Source: Herbaspirillum autotrophicum (GTDB taxonomy: Bacteria; Pseudomonadota; Gammaproteobacteria; Burkholderiales; Burkholderiaceae_D). From it: a stretch of DNA of 64,000 bases. Below are positions 18,250-28,049 of the stretch, piece by piece. Both the position numbers and the translations under genes were made by a program. The DNA is taken from positions 20,551 to 84,550 of the forward strand of contig NZ_LFLS01000028.1 in the NCBI RefSeq assembly GCF_001189915.1, given 5' to 3'. The notes beneath the pieces are model-generated. The model did not search any database. It worked only from the letters and a program-made list of their open reading frames with translations, and was not told the DNA's origin. Every line of letters begins with the position of its first letter. Position 1 is the first letter of the stretch.

Positions 18250-18280
18250 AACGGTCATCGTCACGATGGCCGTTTTCTTT
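18250..18280 (+). terminator. Rho-independent terminator after pckG
   Basis: An 11-bp stem (AACGGTCATCG / CGATGGCCGTT, one G-T pair) with loop TCA is followed by TTCTTTT. Confidence 0.85.
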
Positions 18281-18482
18281 TGGGCAATGCCATGTGGCTG
18301 TCATCGTTTTGTAAAAACAAAAAATATCACCCTGAAGTAAGATGGCGACGGGAACGAAATCCCGCGATTGGTTTTCTGATTCGCGGGTAGCCTGCATATC
18401 AGCGATTGCGGCGGAAACGTGCCCGGACTTGCATTTTCTGCAAGTGGCGGCGCTGCCTGCCACTCAGTTGCCGATAGTCAAA

Positions 18483-18519
18483 AGCAATCAAAAGTATTAA
18501 ATAAATAAATTTGATCTAT
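18483..18519 (+). promoter_or_regulatory. OxyR-type binding site upstream of ahpC
   Basis: Two 15-bp elements spaced by 22 bp fit the OxyR pattern ATAGnTnnnAnCTAT. The right element, ATAAATTTGATCTAT (18505-18519), matches 9 of 10 defined positions; the left one, AGCAATCAAAAGTAT (18483-18497), matches 6 of 10. The right element overlaps a -35 hexamer, the arrangement expected for OxyR activation. The region between pckG and ahpC (18195-18577) otherwise holds only the pckG terminator and short inverted repeats. Confidence 0.65.
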
Positions 18520-18539
18520 TTCTACCCGAGCCTTACTAT
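18511..18539 (+). promoter_or_regulatory. ahpC promoter
   Basis: TTGATC (18511-18516) and TACTAT (18534-18539) are separated by 17 bp. Transcription would start near 18546, giving a leader of about 32 nt that contains the AAAGGA ribosome site. Confidence 0.6.
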
Positions 18540-18577
18540 CACTACATCTTCTTTCAACCCAGCAAAAGGAAATAGCA

Positions 18578-19141
18578 ATGTCCCTTATCAATACGACAAT
18601 CAAGCCATTCAAAGCGACTGCTTACCACGACGGCAAATTCGTTGACATCACCGAAGCATCCCTGAAGGGCAAATGGTCTGTTTTCGTGTTCTACCCAGCC
18701 GACTTCACTTTTGTCTGCCCGACTGAACTGGAAGATCTGGCAAACAACTACGCCGAATTCAAGAAACTGGGCGTTGAAATCTACGGCGTTTCGACCGACA
18801 CGCATTTCGCGCACAAAGCATGGCACGACACTTCGGAAGCCATCAAGAAAGTGCAATACCCACTGGTCGGTGATCCGACAGCAACACTGGCGCGCAACTT
18901 CGACGTGCTGATCGAAGAAGAAGGCCTGGCACTGCGCGGTACGTTCGTGATCAATCCAGAAGGTCAGATCAAGATTCTGGAAATCCACGACAACGGTATC
19001 GGCCGCGACGCTTCGGAATTGCTGCGCAAGGTGAAAGCTGCTCAATACGTGGCTTCCCACCCAGGTGAAGTTTGCCCTGCCAAGTGGACTGAAGGCGCAG
19101 AAACACTGAAGCCATCGCTGGATCTGGTCGGAAAAATCTAA
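18578..19141 (+). CDS. ahpC: Alkyl hydroperoxide reductase subunit C (typical 2-Cys peroxiredoxin)
   Basis: 187 residues. The peroxidatic Cys47 lies in [14 protein letters not shown] and the resolving Cys near residue 166 in [10 protein letters not shown]. It begins [21 protein letters not shown] like enterobacterial AhpC. It reduces H2O2, organic peroxides and peroxynitrite in the cytoplasm and is recycled by AhpF, encoded 165 nt downstream. A good promoter with an overlapping OxyR-type site precedes it, implying peroxide induction. Confidence 0.97.
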   Translation: MSLINTTIKPFKATAYHDGKFVDITEASLKGKWSVFVFYPADFTFVCPTELEDLANNYAEFKKLGVEIYGVSTDTHFAHKAWHDTSEAIKKVQYPLVGDPTATLARNFDVLIEEEGLALRGTFVINPEGQIKILEIHDNGIGRDASELLRKVKAAQYVASHPGEVCPAKWTEGAETLKPSLDLVGKI

Positions 19142-19305
19142 ATCAGGTAATGGAGTGGACATGGCGTCCACTCAACGATTTACGGTGGTCTGGCAGTAAA
19201 GAAATACCGCAGCATTGTCCGGGCTGAATGACAGCCTGTGGCTCACAAGGCCGGTGGCCGGAGCCCGGACACATTAAATCTCACATCAGAGGAAACGGAA
19301 ACATC

Positions 19306-20907
19306 ATGTTGGATGCCAATCTCAAAAGCCAATTGAAAACCTATTTGGAAAAGGTCACTCAACCGATCGAGATCGTCGCGTCGCTGGATGATGGCGCCAA
19401 GTCTCGTGAGTTGAAGGAATTGCTGGAAGAAATCGTGACCCTGTCGGATCGCATTACGCTGACTGAGCGCAGCGATGCCGCGACACGCAAGCCTTCCTTT
19501 GCATTGACCCGCCCCGGAACCGATATCAGCGTACAGTTCGCCGGTATTCCGATGGGCCATGAATTTACATCGCTGGTACTTGCCTTGCTGCAGGTCGGCG
19601 GTCATCCGGTCAAGCTGGATGACAAGGTCATCGAACAGATTCGCAATCTGGACGGCGACTATACATTTGAAACTTATATTTCGCTGACTTGCCAGAACTG
19701 TCCCGAAGTGGTCCAGGCGCTGAATGTAATGTCGATCATCAACCCACGCATTCGCCCGGTCACCATCGATGGCGCCCTGTTCCAGGATGAAGTGGAAAAG
19801 CGCCAGATCATGGCGGTGCCAACCGTATATCTGAACGGTGAAGTGTTCGGTCAGGGACGCACCGGCGTCGAAGAAATTCTGGCGCGCCTCGATACCGGCG
19901 CCGCCGCGCGCAAGGGCGAAGAGCTGAGCGCCAGGGAACCGTATGACGTATTGATCGTCGGCGGCGGTCCTGCCGGTGCGGCAGCAGCGATTTATGCTGC
20001 ACGCAAAGGTATTCGCACCGGTGTCGTGGCCGAGCGTTTCGGCGGTCAGGTACTGGATACGCTGGCGATTGAAAATTTTGTCTCGGTGCAGGCGACCGAA
20101 GGTCCGCAATTTGCGACCGCACTGGAGCAACACGTCAGAAGCTATGACGTTGACATCATGAACGTGCAGCGCGCCGAAGCATTGGTGCCGGGCGAAAACA
20201 TGATCGAAGTCAAACTGGCCAACGGCGGCGTGCTCAAGGGCAAGACCGTGATCCTGTCGACCGGTGCCCGCTGGCGCGAAATCAACGTGCCGGGTGAGCG
20301 CGAATACCGTAATCAGGGTGTCGCTTACTGCCCGCACTGCGATGGCCCATTGTTCAAGGGCAAGCGCGTGGCGGTAATTGGCGGCGGCAACTCCGGTGTC
20401 GAAGCCGCCATCGATCTGGCTGGCGTAGTGAGTCATGTGACCCTGATCGAATTCGGTGCTGAATTGCGTGCCGATGCGGTGTTGCAACGCAAGCTGCGCA
20501 GCCTGCCGAACGTGACGGTGATTACCTCGGCCCAAACCACCGAGATTACCGGCGACGGCAAGAAGGTCAACGGCATCACCTACAAGGAACGCGAATCGGG
20601 CGAGATCAAACATATCGAACTCGAAGGCGTGTTTGTGCAAATCGGTCTGGTGCCGAATACCGAATGGCTCAAGGGCACCGTGGCATTGAGCAAGCATGGC
20701 GAAATCGAAGTGGATGCACGTGGTCAGACTTCGATTCCCGGTGTGTTTGCTGCCGGTGACGTCACCACCGTGCCGTACAAGCAGATCGTGATCGCGGTGG
20801 GTGAAGGCGCGAAGGCAGCACTGAGCGCGTTTGATCACTTGATCCGCTCGTCGGCACCGGACGAAGCGCCGGTAGCGGTGGCCAAGTCGGAAGCAGTGTC
20901 GGCTTAA
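19306..20907 (+). CDS. ahpF: Alkyl hydroperoxide reductase subunit F
   Basis: 533 residues from the ATG at 19306, which follows AGAGGAAACGG and gives the standard [16 protein letters not shown] start. The N-terminal tandem thioredoxin fold carries C129-x-x-C132 (LTCQNCPE). A FAD/NAD(P)H reductase domain follows with [17 protein letters not shown] and the second redox pair C342PHC345 (YCPHCDGP). It passes electrons from NADH through FAD to AhpC. A strong bidirectional terminator follows. Confidence 0.97.
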   Translation: MLDANLKSQLKTYLEKVTQPIEIVASLDDGAKSRELKELLEEIVTLSDRITLTERSDAATRKPSFALTRPGTDISVQFAGIPMGHEFTSLVLALLQVGGHPVKLDDKVIEQIRNLDGDYTFETYISLTCQNCPEVVQALNVMSIINPRIRPVTIDGALFQDEVEKRQIMAVPTVYLNGEVFGQGRTGVEEILARLDTGAAARKGEELSAREPYDVLIVGGGPAGAAAAIYAARKGIRTGVVAERFGGQVLDTLAIENFVSVQATEGPQFATALEQHVRSYDVDIMNVQRAEALVPGENMIEVKLANGGVLKGKTVILSTGARWREINVPGEREYRNQGVAYCPHCDGPLFKGKRVAVIGGGNSGVEAAIDLAGVVSHVTLIEFGAELRADAVLQRKLRSLPNVTVITSAQTTEITGDGKKVNGITYKERESGEIKHIELEGVFVQIGLVPNTEWLKGTVALSKHGEIEVDARGQTSIPGVFAAGDVTTVPYKQIVIAVGEGAKAALSAFDHLIRSSAPDEAPVAVAKSEAVSA

Positions 20908-20938
20908 ATCGTAAAGTCTCGCCAAGGCGCAAGGCAAT

Positions 20939-20972
20939 AAAAAAAACCACCGTGTAAAAACGGTGGTTTTTT
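20939..20972 (+). terminator. Bidirectional rho-independent terminator between ahpF and the carboxypeptidase gene
   Basis: AAAAAACCACCG (20941-20952) pairs with CGGTGGTTTTTT (20961-20972). The A- and T-runs on both sides let it serve both convergent genes. Confidence 0.9.
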
Positions 20973-21031
20973 CTTGGGCGCTGCGCATGTTGCTGCTGCC
21001 GGTCCTGCCGGCAGCGCAATCATGCCAGCAA

Positions 21032-22183
21032 TTACTTGAACAGCAAGCGCAGCGAATCCCAGGCGCGACCAAAGATGCCGGCAGGTCCAACCGATTCCAG
21101 TGCCACCAGCGGCAATTCAACCACGGCCTTGTCGTCGATCATTACCTTCAGTGTACCGACCTTGGTATTTTCAGTGATTGGTGCGATCAGCGGATCGTTG
21201 CGTTCCAGACGCGGCTTGATGCGTTCGGCAGTGCCTTTCGGTACGGTCACGTAAATATCGCGGGTGAAGCCGATCTTGATCTTGCCTTGCGAACCCTTCC
21301 AGACATCCGGTGTATCGACTACCTGGCCCTTGCTGTAGAGCTTGACGGCGTCAAAGTTCTGGAAGCCCCAGTTCAGCAGCTTCTGGCTTTCTTGTGTACG
21401 GACCTGATCCGATGTGGTGCCGACGATGACCGAAATCAGACGGCGTTCGCCGTTGGCAACCGGACGTTTGGCCGAAGTGATCAGCGAGTAACCGGCGCTG
21501 TCGGTGTGACCGGTCTTCATGCCGTCGACGGTCGGGTCCAGCCACAGCAAACGATTGCGGTTAGGTTGGGTGATGTTGTTGTAAGTGAATTTCTTGACCG
21601 AATAATAGGTTTTGTAGAACTCGGGGAAATCGTTGATCAGGTTACGGCACAACACGGCCAGATCGCGCGCGGTGGTGTAAGTGTCAGGACTTGGCAAGCC
21701 ATGCGGGTTGCTGAAGTGGGTACCCTTGAGGCCTTGACGTTCGGCTTCGCGGTTCATCGACACCACGAATGCGTCGGTGGTGCCGGAGACGGCTTCGGCC
21801 AGTGCGACGGCAGCATCATTGCCGGAGACCGAGATCAGACCGTACAGCAGATTGTTGATCGATACCGGCTTGTTCGGTTCGATGAACATCTTGGAGCTGC
21901 TTGGGTCGACTTTCCATGCATTCACGGAAACGCTGACTTCCTGTTCCAGATTGAGGCGTTTGTCGCGCACGGCTGCAAATGCCAGGTAAGCCGTCATCAG
22001 CTTGACCAGCGATGCCGGTTCGACACGCATGTCGGCTTCCTGCGAAGCCATGATCTGATTGCTCGACGCATCCAGCAACAGCCAGGACTTGGCGGCAATA
22101 GTGGGCGGTGGCAGGGATTGGGCACTTGCTGCCGAGAAAGTAAAGACGGTTGCGGCGATTGCCGCGAGTAGTTTTTTCATCAT
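21032..22183 (-). CDS. D-alanyl-D-alanine carboxypeptidase (PBP5/6 family)
   Basis: 383 residues with a signal peptide (MMKKLLAAIAATVFTFSAASA|Q). Active-site motifs are S58-x-x-K61 (PASLVK), S120-G-N122 (SVSGND) and K223-T-G225 (DGMKTGHTD). The C terminus ends with an amphipathic helix (AGIFGRAWDSLRLLFK) typical of membrane-tethered PBP5/6. It trims the terminal D-Ala from peptidoglycan pentapeptides in the periplasm. Two adjacent ATGs (22183, 22180) are possible starts. The gene is convergent with ahpF. Confidence 0.95.
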   Translation of the reverse strand: MMKKLLAAIAATVFTFSAASAQSLPPPTIAAKSWLLLDASSNQIMASQEADMRVEPASLVKLMTAYLAFAAVRDKRLNLEQEVSVSVNAWKVDPSSSKMFIEPNKPVSINNLLYGLISVSGNDAAVALAEAVSGTTDAFVVSMNREAERQGLKGTHFSNPHGLPSPDTYTTARDLAVLCRNLINDFPEFYKTYYSVKKFTYNNITQPNRNRLLWLDPTVDGMKTGHTDSAGYSLITSAKRPVANGERRLISVIVGTTSDQVRTQESQKLLNWGFQNFDAVKLYSKGQVVDTPDVWKGSQGKIKIGFTRDIYVTVPKGTAERIKPRLERNDPLIAPITENTKVGTLKVMIDDKAVVELPLVALESVGPAGIFGRAWDSLRLLFK

Positions 22184-22333
22184 CAGGTGTAGATTAGGTG
22201 GCCCGCCGAAGTGCACACGGGCCTGTAGTTTGGAAAGAGATGAATTGATACATCAGATACATCAATGCGCGATTATAAACGCCACGACAACATGTCACGG
22301 CGATTGCTACGTCGGTCTGCAGCGTCAGGCTGG

Positions 22334-22978
22334 CTAGCCGGCCCGGCGATGCCACATTTCGACCACCAGGTTTTTGATATGTTGCAGCTTGCGGTGAAAA
22401 AAGTGATCGGCGCCGGGAATCACGATGACCGGAATGTCTTGCGGCCTTGCCCAGTCAAGCACGGCGCTCAGCGGAATGGTGTCATCCACTTCACCGTGAA
22501 TCAGGATGGTGTTGGCCGGCACCGGCGGCATGGCCCATTTGCCGGCCGCCGAACCGACCAGTACCAGCCGTTCGGCCGGCGCATTCTGCGCGATCAGGCG
22601 CTGTTGCAGTTGCGACTGCACGAAGGTGCCGAACGAGAAACCGGCCAGCGCCACCGGCAATTCCGGATATTGCTTCTGCATGTGGCTCAGCAGCAGTGCC
22701 ATGTCATCGGTCTCGCCGTTGCCGTGGTCATGCTCGCCGGCCGATTGGCCGACGCCGCGAAAATTCATGCGGACCGTGACGTAACCGAGCGCGAGGAAAC
22801 TGCGCGCCAGCGTTTGCGTCACTTTATTGTCCATGGTGCCGCCATAGAGCGGGTGCGGATGGGCTACCAGCGCCAGCCCGCGCGGTGCGGCAAACTGTTC
22901 GCTGTCAGGCAGATCGAGGGCGCATTCCAGCGCACCGGCAGCACCGGCGATCGAAAAGGATTGGGTATGGGCGTTCAT
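22334..22978 (-). CDS. Alpha/beta hydrolase
   Basis: 214 residues. HPHPLYGGTMDNKV and MNFRGVGQSAG are characteristic of the small hydrolases related to dienelactone hydrolase. The nucleophile Ser is in AGFSFGTF, the acid is probably in HGEVDDTIPL and the His in PGADHFFHRKL. The substrate is unknown. It lies in a minus-strand group with the ferredoxin and VanZ genes upstream (17-bp and 30-bp gaps at most stop/start points). Confidence 0.85.
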   Translation of the reverse strand: MNAHTQSFSIAGAAGALECALDLPDSEQFAAPRGLALVAHPHPLYGGTMDNKVTQTLARSFLALGYVTVRMNFRGVGQSAGEHDHGNGETDDMALLLSHMQKQYPELPVALAGFSFGTFVQSQLQQRLIAQNAPAERLVLVGSAAGKWAMPPVPANTILIHGEVDDTIPLSAVLDWARPQDIPVIVIPGADHFFHRKLQHIKNLVVEMWHRRAG

Positions 22979-22995
22979 TGCAGATGGTTCAGGAT

Positions 22996-23316
22996 TCAGA
23001 TCTTGAGACGGTCGACGATCTTGCCGCCGACGATATGGGTATCGATGATGTCATCAATGTCTTGATTGTCGACATAGGTGTACCAGGTGCCCTGCGGATA
23101 AATCACTACCACCGGACCTTCTTCGCAGCGTTCCAGACATCCGGCCTTGTTGATGCGGACTTTGCCTTCCCCGGCCAGACCCAGTTGCTTGATGCGTTTT
23201 TTGGCATGTTCTTGCGCTGCTTGTGCACCTTTGTCGGCGCAGCAGGTGCGTTCACCGGGTTTGCGTTGATTCAGGCAGAAAAAGACGTGATGTTCGTAAA
23301 AAGGGGTGTCGGACAT
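22996..23316 (-). CDS. Thioredoxin-like [2Fe-2S] ferredoxin
   Basis: 106 residues. Cysteines at 14, 25/26, 60 and 64 (FFCLNQ, ERTCCADKG, AGCLERCEEGP) match the C-x10-12-C...C-x3-C pattern of thioredoxin-like ferredoxins. The ending EGPVVVIYPQGTWYTYVDNQDIDDII is also typical. It is probably a soluble cytoplasmic electron carrier; its partner is not evident. It lies 17 bp upstream of the hydrolase gene and is likely co-transcribed with it. Confidence 0.85.
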   Translation of the reverse strand: MSDTPFYEHHVFFCLNQRKPGERTCCADKGAQAAQEHAKKRIKQLGLAGEGKVRINKAGCLERCEEGPVVVIYPQGTWYTYVDNQDIDDIIDTHIVGGKIVDRLKI

Positions 23317-23346
23317 GGAAAGTTTCTCGATGTGAGCAAGCTGGAA

Positions 23347-24507
23347 TCATACACCGCGGGCCTTGCGGTGTACCGGATGATATAAAAACCAGAGCGCCAG
23401 GAAGGGCCACAGCACGGACAGGAATTGCGCCGCGCCGTTGAAATTCAGAAATTTTCCCTGGACCCAGGTTTGCAAAGTGGAAATAAAGTAAGGATTGGGC
23501 GGCACGGCATTGGTCAGCACCAGATTGAAGATCAGCGCCAGCGCCGCTATCCGGCGTTGCGCCAGCGGCGGTGCGAAGGCCAGGCCGGCCAGCATCAGGG
23601 TGCCGATGAAGATGCCGCCGACGGCGCCCGGGGTGATCCAGGCAAAGGCGTTTTCCGGTGCAAAAAACAAGGCGCAGGCCAGCGATTTGACGGCAATGAT
23701 GCTGATCAGATAGAGCGCCGCCAGTGCATTTTTCGGCGCTTGCGGACGCAGCAGCAACAGCATCATCAAGGTAGCGCCGGTCAGGCCGCAAGCGGTGATG
23801 ATGATTTCAGCCAGCCAGTATTGTTCGGCGCTCAGTTGGGCGCTGTTGATCCACCAGGTGGCGAGATCGATCGGCGTGTCGAGCAGATCGGACAGCAGCC
23901 CGGACAGGAACGGAATCACATGACCGAGTCCGAACAGATGGTTTTGCGGATAGATCAGCGCCAGCGGCCACAAGGCCACTACCACCAGGCCACGGCTGGC
24001 TTCGCGTGAAAACCAGCGCTGGCGTAATGCCAGCAGGCGGCTGTTTTGCAAAAAATAGCGGCTGGTAAGGGCACCGAGCAGGGCACCGATGGCGGTGCCG
24101 AGGATGTTGGTGGCGAGATCCAGATTGGACGGCACGCGGGTCGGCAGATAGGTTTGCACCGCTTCCATGCAGGCCGACAGCAGTGCGCCTGCCAGAATGC
24201 CGGGCAGGATCGCCCAGCGTGCCTTCAGCAACGGATGCAGCGAGAACACCAGCAACATGCCCAGCGGTATGTAGCCGACGATGTTGGTCCACAGATCGAA
24301 CAGGGTCCAGTAATAGGGCAAGCGCGCCGAGAGATAGTCGAATGGTTGCAGTCCCATGTCGCGCCAGCCGGAAAACGGATACCAGCTGGCGTACACGATC
24401 AGCAGCGTGTAGACCAGCAGGCTGACCCGGGCAAATGAAGAAGCGGCGGGTTTGGGCGGCAGAGGCGGGATGGCGGTCGGGGCCGGATCTTGAGACGGGG
24501 CTTCCAT
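23347..24507 (-). CDS. VanZ-family multi-spanning membrane protein
   Basis: 386 residues from the ATG at 24507; an in-frame ATG at 24543 is the alternative and neither has a clear ribosome site. A Pro-rich cytoplasmic start is followed by about nine hydrophobic helices. The N-terminal half carries VanZ-like features: YASWYPFSGWRD, LWTNIVGYIPLGMLLVF, ACMEAVQTYLPTRVPSNLDLATNILGTAIGALLG. The C-terminal half is further membrane helices without a recognised domain. The role is unknown; VanZ proteins are linked to envelope or glycopeptide phenotypes. Confidence 0.75.
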   Translation of the reverse strand: MEAPSQDPAPTAIPPLPPKPAASSFARVSLLVYTLLIVYASWYPFSGWRDMGLQPFDYLSARLPYYWTLFDLWTNIVGYIPLGMLLVFSLHPLLKARWAILPGILAGALLSACMEAVQTYLPTRVPSNLDLATNILGTAIGALLGALTSRYFLQNSRLLALRQRWFSREASRGLVVVALWPLALIYPQNHLFGLGHVIPFLSGLLSDLLDTPIDLATWWINSAQLSAEQYWLAEIIITACGLTGATLMMLLLLRPQAPKNALAALYLISIIAVKSLACALFFAPENAFAWITPGAVGGIFIGTLMLAGLAFAPPLAQRRIAALALIFNLVLTNAVPPNPYFISTLQTWVQGKFLNFNGAAQFLSVLWPFLALWFLYHPVHRKARGV

Positions 24508-24569
24508 GCGTGCGAGGGTAACCCATTTCGTCGTCGCTTGCATGGACGACAACCGTTACAATGCGCGTT

Positions 24570-25391
24570 ATGGAATCCCTGAACCCACTCCCGTCAGCGT
24601 CGCGCATCGCCGCGCTGATCGCCGATTCGAGCAATCAGAACGCCAAGGCGGTCGCCATCAGTGTGGTGGCCGCGACCGGCTCCACCAATGCCGATCTGAT
24701 GCAGGCGGTGGCGACCTTGAGCCGCCCGCAATTGTTGGTGGCGCAGGCGCAGACCGCAGGCCGTGGCCGCGCCGGCCGGCGCTGGCATACCACGCCGGCA
24801 TCGGCGCTGACTTTTTCGCTGGCCTGGAAATTCGAGCGTCCGCTGCACGGCCTGGTCGGCCTGCCGCTGGCAGTCGGCATCGCACTGGCGGAAGCGTTGC
24901 AAGTCTTTGGCGTGACGGTCAATCTGAAATGGCCCAACGATGTCTTGCGCGATGGTGCCAAACTGGCCGGGATTCTGATCGAGACGGCCAGCGTCAAAAG
25001 CGCCGGCGCCCAGGCCACCTGGGCGGTGATCGGGATCGGCCTGAATCTGGACATGCCGGCCGGCCTGGAAGCCGAGATCGGACGTTCGGCGGCCGCGATC
25101 CCCGAGTTGCAGGACCAGAGCCGGGAGCGGATCCTGGCCATCATCCTGAGTGCCTTGAGCGACATGCTGGCCTTGTTCGATCAGCAAGGCTTCGCGCCGT
25201 TTGCAGCACGCTGGAACAATTTGCATGCCTACAGTGGCGAGCAGGTGCGGATTCTCGACGGCGACCGTATCCAGCATGAAGGTATCGCGGTCGGCGTCGA
25301 TGACATCGGTCGCTTTCTGATGACCACGGCACAAGGCCGGGTGGCAGTCGTGGCCGGTGATGTGTCATTACGCTTGCGGGAGCCGGTCTGA
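24570..25391 (+). CDS. birA: Biotin--[acetyl-CoA-carboxylase] ligase, no DNA-binding domain
   Basis: 273 residues from the ATG at 24570; an in-frame ATG at 24561 overlaps a TACAAT -10-like hexamer (24557-24562), so the later start is preferred and the mRNA may be leaderless. Catalytic motifs include ATGSTNADLM, AQTAGRGRAGRRWHTT and LKWPNDVLRDGAKLAGILIE. The N terminus is too short for the winged helix of E. coli BirA, so it is a monofunctional (group I) ligase. It attaches biotin to the carboxylase carrier protein. It overlaps coaX by 1 nt (TGATG). Confidence 0.93.
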   Translation: MESLNPLPSASRIAALIADSSNQNAKAVAISVVAATGSTNADLMQAVATLSRPQLLVAQAQTAGRGRAGRRWHTTPASALTFSLAWKFERPLHGLVGLPLAVGIALAEALQVFGVTVNLKWPNDVLRDGAKLAGILIETASVKSAGAQATWAVIGIGLNLDMPAGLEAEIGRSAAAIPELQDQSRERILAIILSALSDMLALFDQQGFAPFAARWNNLHAYSGEQVRILDGDRIQHEGIAVGVDDIGRFLMTTAQGRVAVVAGDVSLRLREPV

Positions 25392-26170
25392 TGCTGCTCC
25401 TGATCGACGCCGGCAATACCCGTATCAAATGGGCGCTGCCGCATGCGGCGGCGAATACGGATGCCGCAGTGACGGGGGCCTCGCACTGGCAACACAGCGG
25501 GTCGGTGGAGCGCGCTGATATTGCCACGCTGGCCGACGCCTGGCGCGGCCTGGGCATTTCCCGGGCATTGATTTCCAATGTCGCCGGCCAGGTACTGGCG
25601 GAGGCATTGCAGGAAATACTGCGCAGCGCATGCAGCGAGATCGGGATTGTCTGGTTTGCCTCGCAAGCGTCGTTGGCGGGGATTCGCAACGGCTACCGTA
25701 ATCCGGCGCAACTGGGCTGTGATCGGTTTGCCTCTGCCATCGGCGCCCATGCCTTGTTTCCGGCGCGGGCGCTGATCGTTGCGACCTGCGGTACCGCGAC
25801 CACGGTCGATGCAGTCAGCGCCGATGGTCATTTCAGCGGCGGCATGATCTTGCCGGGGCTGGGGGTGATGGCGACGTCGCTGGCATTGAATACCGCGCAA
25901 TTGCCGCAGATCAAAACCATTGCGCCGATCACGACGCCGTTTGCCGATAACACGGTCGATGCCATCATTGCCGGCTGCATTGCGGCTCAGACCGGGGCCA
26001 TCGAGCGTGCGGCTGCTGCGCAACGCCAGTTGAGCGGTGATGTCTTGTGTATATTGGCCGGTGGTGCCGGGGCGATACTGGCACCGTATCTGGCGGTGCC
26101 GCACGAAACGGTCGATAATCTGGTGCTGATCGGATTGCATGTCGCCAGTGCGGAAGGCGCGGTGCCATGA
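25391..26170 (+). CDS. coaX: Type III pantothenate kinase
   Basis: 259 residues. The phosphate-binding motif LLIDAGNTRIKW lies at residues 3-14; NPAQLGCDRFASAIGAH and VATCGTATTVDAV follow, all as in CoaX. It phosphorylates pantothenate in the first step of CoA synthesis and, unlike CoaA, is not feedback-inhibited. The start overlaps the birA stop, and the birA-coaX pairing is common in Betaproteobacteria. Confidence 0.95.
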   Translation: MLLLIDAGNTRIKWALPHAAANTDAAVTGASHWQHSGSVERADIATLADAWRGLGISRALISNVAGQVLAEALQEILRSACSEIGIVWFASQASLAGIRNGYRNPAQLGCDRFASAIGAHALFPARALIVATCGTATTVDAVSADGHFSGGMILPGLGVMATSLALNTAQLPQIKTIAPITTPFADNTVDAIIAGCIAAQTGAIERAAAAQRQLSGDVLCILAGGAGAILAPYLAVPHETVDNLVLIGLHVASAEGAVP

Positions 26171-26207
26171 CCATCGATATACCGCTGCCGGTGCCGGCTG
26201 CCAATTC

Positions 26208-26969
26208 ATGATGCTGAAAATATTCTTTTGCCTGCTGTTGATTGCCAATGGCGCATTGTTCGCGATGCAGCGGGGTTATCTCGGCGCGCCGGCGCCGGAA
26301 CGCCATGAGCCGCAACGCCTGGCACAGCAGGTGCAGCCGCAGGCGCTGACTATTTTGCCGCCCAACAGCGCCAAGCTGGTGACGCCGGTGCGGGCGACGG
26401 CCGACGCGCCGGCGGAAAATGCCGTCGATACCGCTGCTGCCAAGACTGAACCGGCGCCTGTGCTGCCTCCGGTTTCCGCGCCGCCGGCCGCGCCGATCGT
26501 GACGGCCTGCGTCGAGGTCGGCAATTTCAGTGCCGCCGAGGCCAAACGGTTTGAGGCGCAACTGACCGGTCTGTCGCTCAAGGTCAAGCCGGTGCAGCGC
26601 AGTATTCAGGAAGCCGCCAGTCACATGGTGTATATCCCGTCGCAAGACGGCAAGGATGGTGCCGACCGCAAGGCCGCCGAATTGCGCCGGCTCGGGATTC
26701 AAGACTTTTACGTGATTCCGGAATCGTCAGCCAATCCGGCCTTGCGCTGGGGCATTTCGCTCGGCATCTTCAAGACCGAAGAAGCGGCCAAGGCTTACAT
26801 CGGCCAACTGATACCAAAAGGCGTGCGCAGCGCGCGTATCGTGGCGCGTAATGTCAGTTCGACCAAACTGATTTTCCAGTTGCGTGACATGGATGCCGCC
26901 GCGCAATCTGCGCTCGACAAGATCAAGCTGAAGTTTCCCAATCAAGAGTTGCGGGCATGTGCCGGCTAA
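26208..26969 (+). CDS. SPOR-domain inner-membrane protein
   Basis: 253 residues, starting MMLKIFFCLLLIANGALFAMQ, an N-terminal membrane anchor. A Pro/Ala-rich linker of about 70 residues follows, then a C-terminal SPOR-like region (VEVGNFSAAEAKRFEAQL ... RWGISLGIFKTEEAAKAYIGQL). SPOR domains bind denuded septal peptidoglycan, so a periplasmic role at the division site is likely. It is the third gene of the birA-coaX group, 37 bp downstream of coaX. Confidence 0.8.
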   Translation: MMLKIFFCLLLIANGALFAMQRGYLGAPAPERHEPQRLAQQVQPQALTILPPNSAKLVTPVRATADAPAENAVDTAAAKTEPAPVLPPVSAPPAAPIVTACVEVGNFSAAEAKRFEAQLTGLSLKVKPVQRSIQEAASHMVYIPSQDGKDGADRKAAELRRLGIQDFYVIPESSANPALRWGISLGIFKTEEAAKAYIGQLIPKGVRSARIVARNVSSTKLIFQLRDMDAAAQSALDKIKLKFPNQELRACAG

Positions 26970-27084
26970 GCTGCGCCCGATATGACTGAAATCGGCATTA
27001 TTGCCGTCAAAACGCAACAATCCGTTGACGCTTTCCATGTAAAATCGCGGACATTCCGAATACCTCCTTGTGCAGGATTTATCC

Positions 27085-27975
27085 ATGACCGACCTGACTG
27101 AAGTCGCCCCCAAGATCAAAGCCGAGATTCTGGCCGAGGCACTGCCATACATCCGCAAATTTCACGGCAAGACCATCGTCGTCAAATACGGTGGGAATGC
27201 CATGACCGAAGACCGTCTCAAGCACGGTTTTGCGCGCGACGTGATTTTGCTCAAGCTGGTCGGCATGAATCCGGTAGTGGTGCACGGCGGCGGTCCGCAA
27301 ATCGACAACGCTCTCAAGAAGATCGGCAAGCAAGGTACCTTCGTGCAAGGCATGCGGATTACCGATGAAGAAACCATGGAAGTGGTGGAGTGGGTGCTCG
27401 GCGGCGAAGTGCAGCAAGACATCGTCATGCTGATCAATCATTACGGCGGCCAGGCAGTTGGCCTGACCGGCAAGGACGGCGGCCTGATCCGTGCGCGCAA
27501 GATGCGCATGCCGGACAAGGAAAAGCCGGGCGAATTCCTCGATATCGGTTTTGTGGGCGAGATCGAAGCGATCAATCCGGCGGTGGTCAAGGCATTGCAG
27601 GATGATGCATTCATCCCGATCATTTCGCCGATCGGTTTTGGTGATGATGGCCAGGCTTACAACATCAATGCCGACGTCGTGGCCGGCAAGATTGCCGAAA
27701 TCCTGCATGCCGAGAAATTGATCATGATGACCAACATCGCCGGCGTGCAAGACAAGAAGGGTAATTTGCTGACCGATCTGTCGGCCCGCGAAATTGATGA
27801 GATGTTTGAAGATGGCACCATCTCCGGCGGCATGCTGCCAAAGATTTCGTCGGCGCTGGATGCTGCCAAATCCGGCGTCAATACCGTGCATATCATCGAC
27901 GGTCGCATTGAACACTCGCTGTTGCTGGAAGTGCTGACCGAGCAAGCGTTCGGCACCATGATCCGCTCGCACTGA
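27085..27975 (+). CDS. argB: Acetylglutamate kinase
   Basis: 296 residues from the ATG at 27085, preceded by AGGA at about 8 nt; an in-frame GTG at 27070 is less likely. The N-terminal [12 protein letters not shown] and [10 protein letters not shown] bind ATP and N-acetylglutamate, and [12 protein letters not shown] with the C-terminal [13 protein letters not shown] are family signatures. It makes N-acetylglutamyl phosphate, the second step of arginine synthesis. The N-terminal helix ([21 protein letters not shown]) resembles that of arginine-inhibited hexameric forms. Confidence 0.97.
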   Translation: MTDLTEVAPKIKAEILAEALPYIRKFHGKTIVVKYGGNAMTEDRLKHGFARDVILLKLVGMNPVVVHGGGPQIDNALKKIGKQGTFVQGMRITDEETMEVVEWVLGGEVQQDIVMLINHYGGQAVGLTGKDGGLIRARKMRMPDKEKPGEFLDIGFVGEIEAINPAVVKALQDDAFIPIISPIGFGDDGQAYNINADVVAGKIAEILHAEKLIMMTNIAGVQDKKGNLLTDLSAREIDEMFEDGTISGGMLPKISSALDAAKSGVNTVHIIDGRIEHSLLLEVLTEQAFGTMIRSH

Positions 27976-27986
27976 TCCGCTGTTGC

Positions 27987-28016
27987 GGGATGACGGCCTC
28001 ACGGGGCTGTCATCCC
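27987..28016. terminator. Strong stem-loop between convergent argB and TraB/GumN genes
   Basis: A 12-bp stem (GGGATGACGGCC / GGCTGTCATCCC, one G-T pair) with loop TCACGG. There is no T-run on either strand, so it may be a 3'-end stabiliser rather than a classic terminator. Confidence 0.5.
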
Positions 28017-28049
28017 AGCGTCTGATTCACTCCTGCAACATTCTCACCG

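Noticed and set aside
19243..21120. 625-codon open frame opposite ahpF
   Set aside because: Antisense shadow of ahpF; it also runs across the ahpF terminator.
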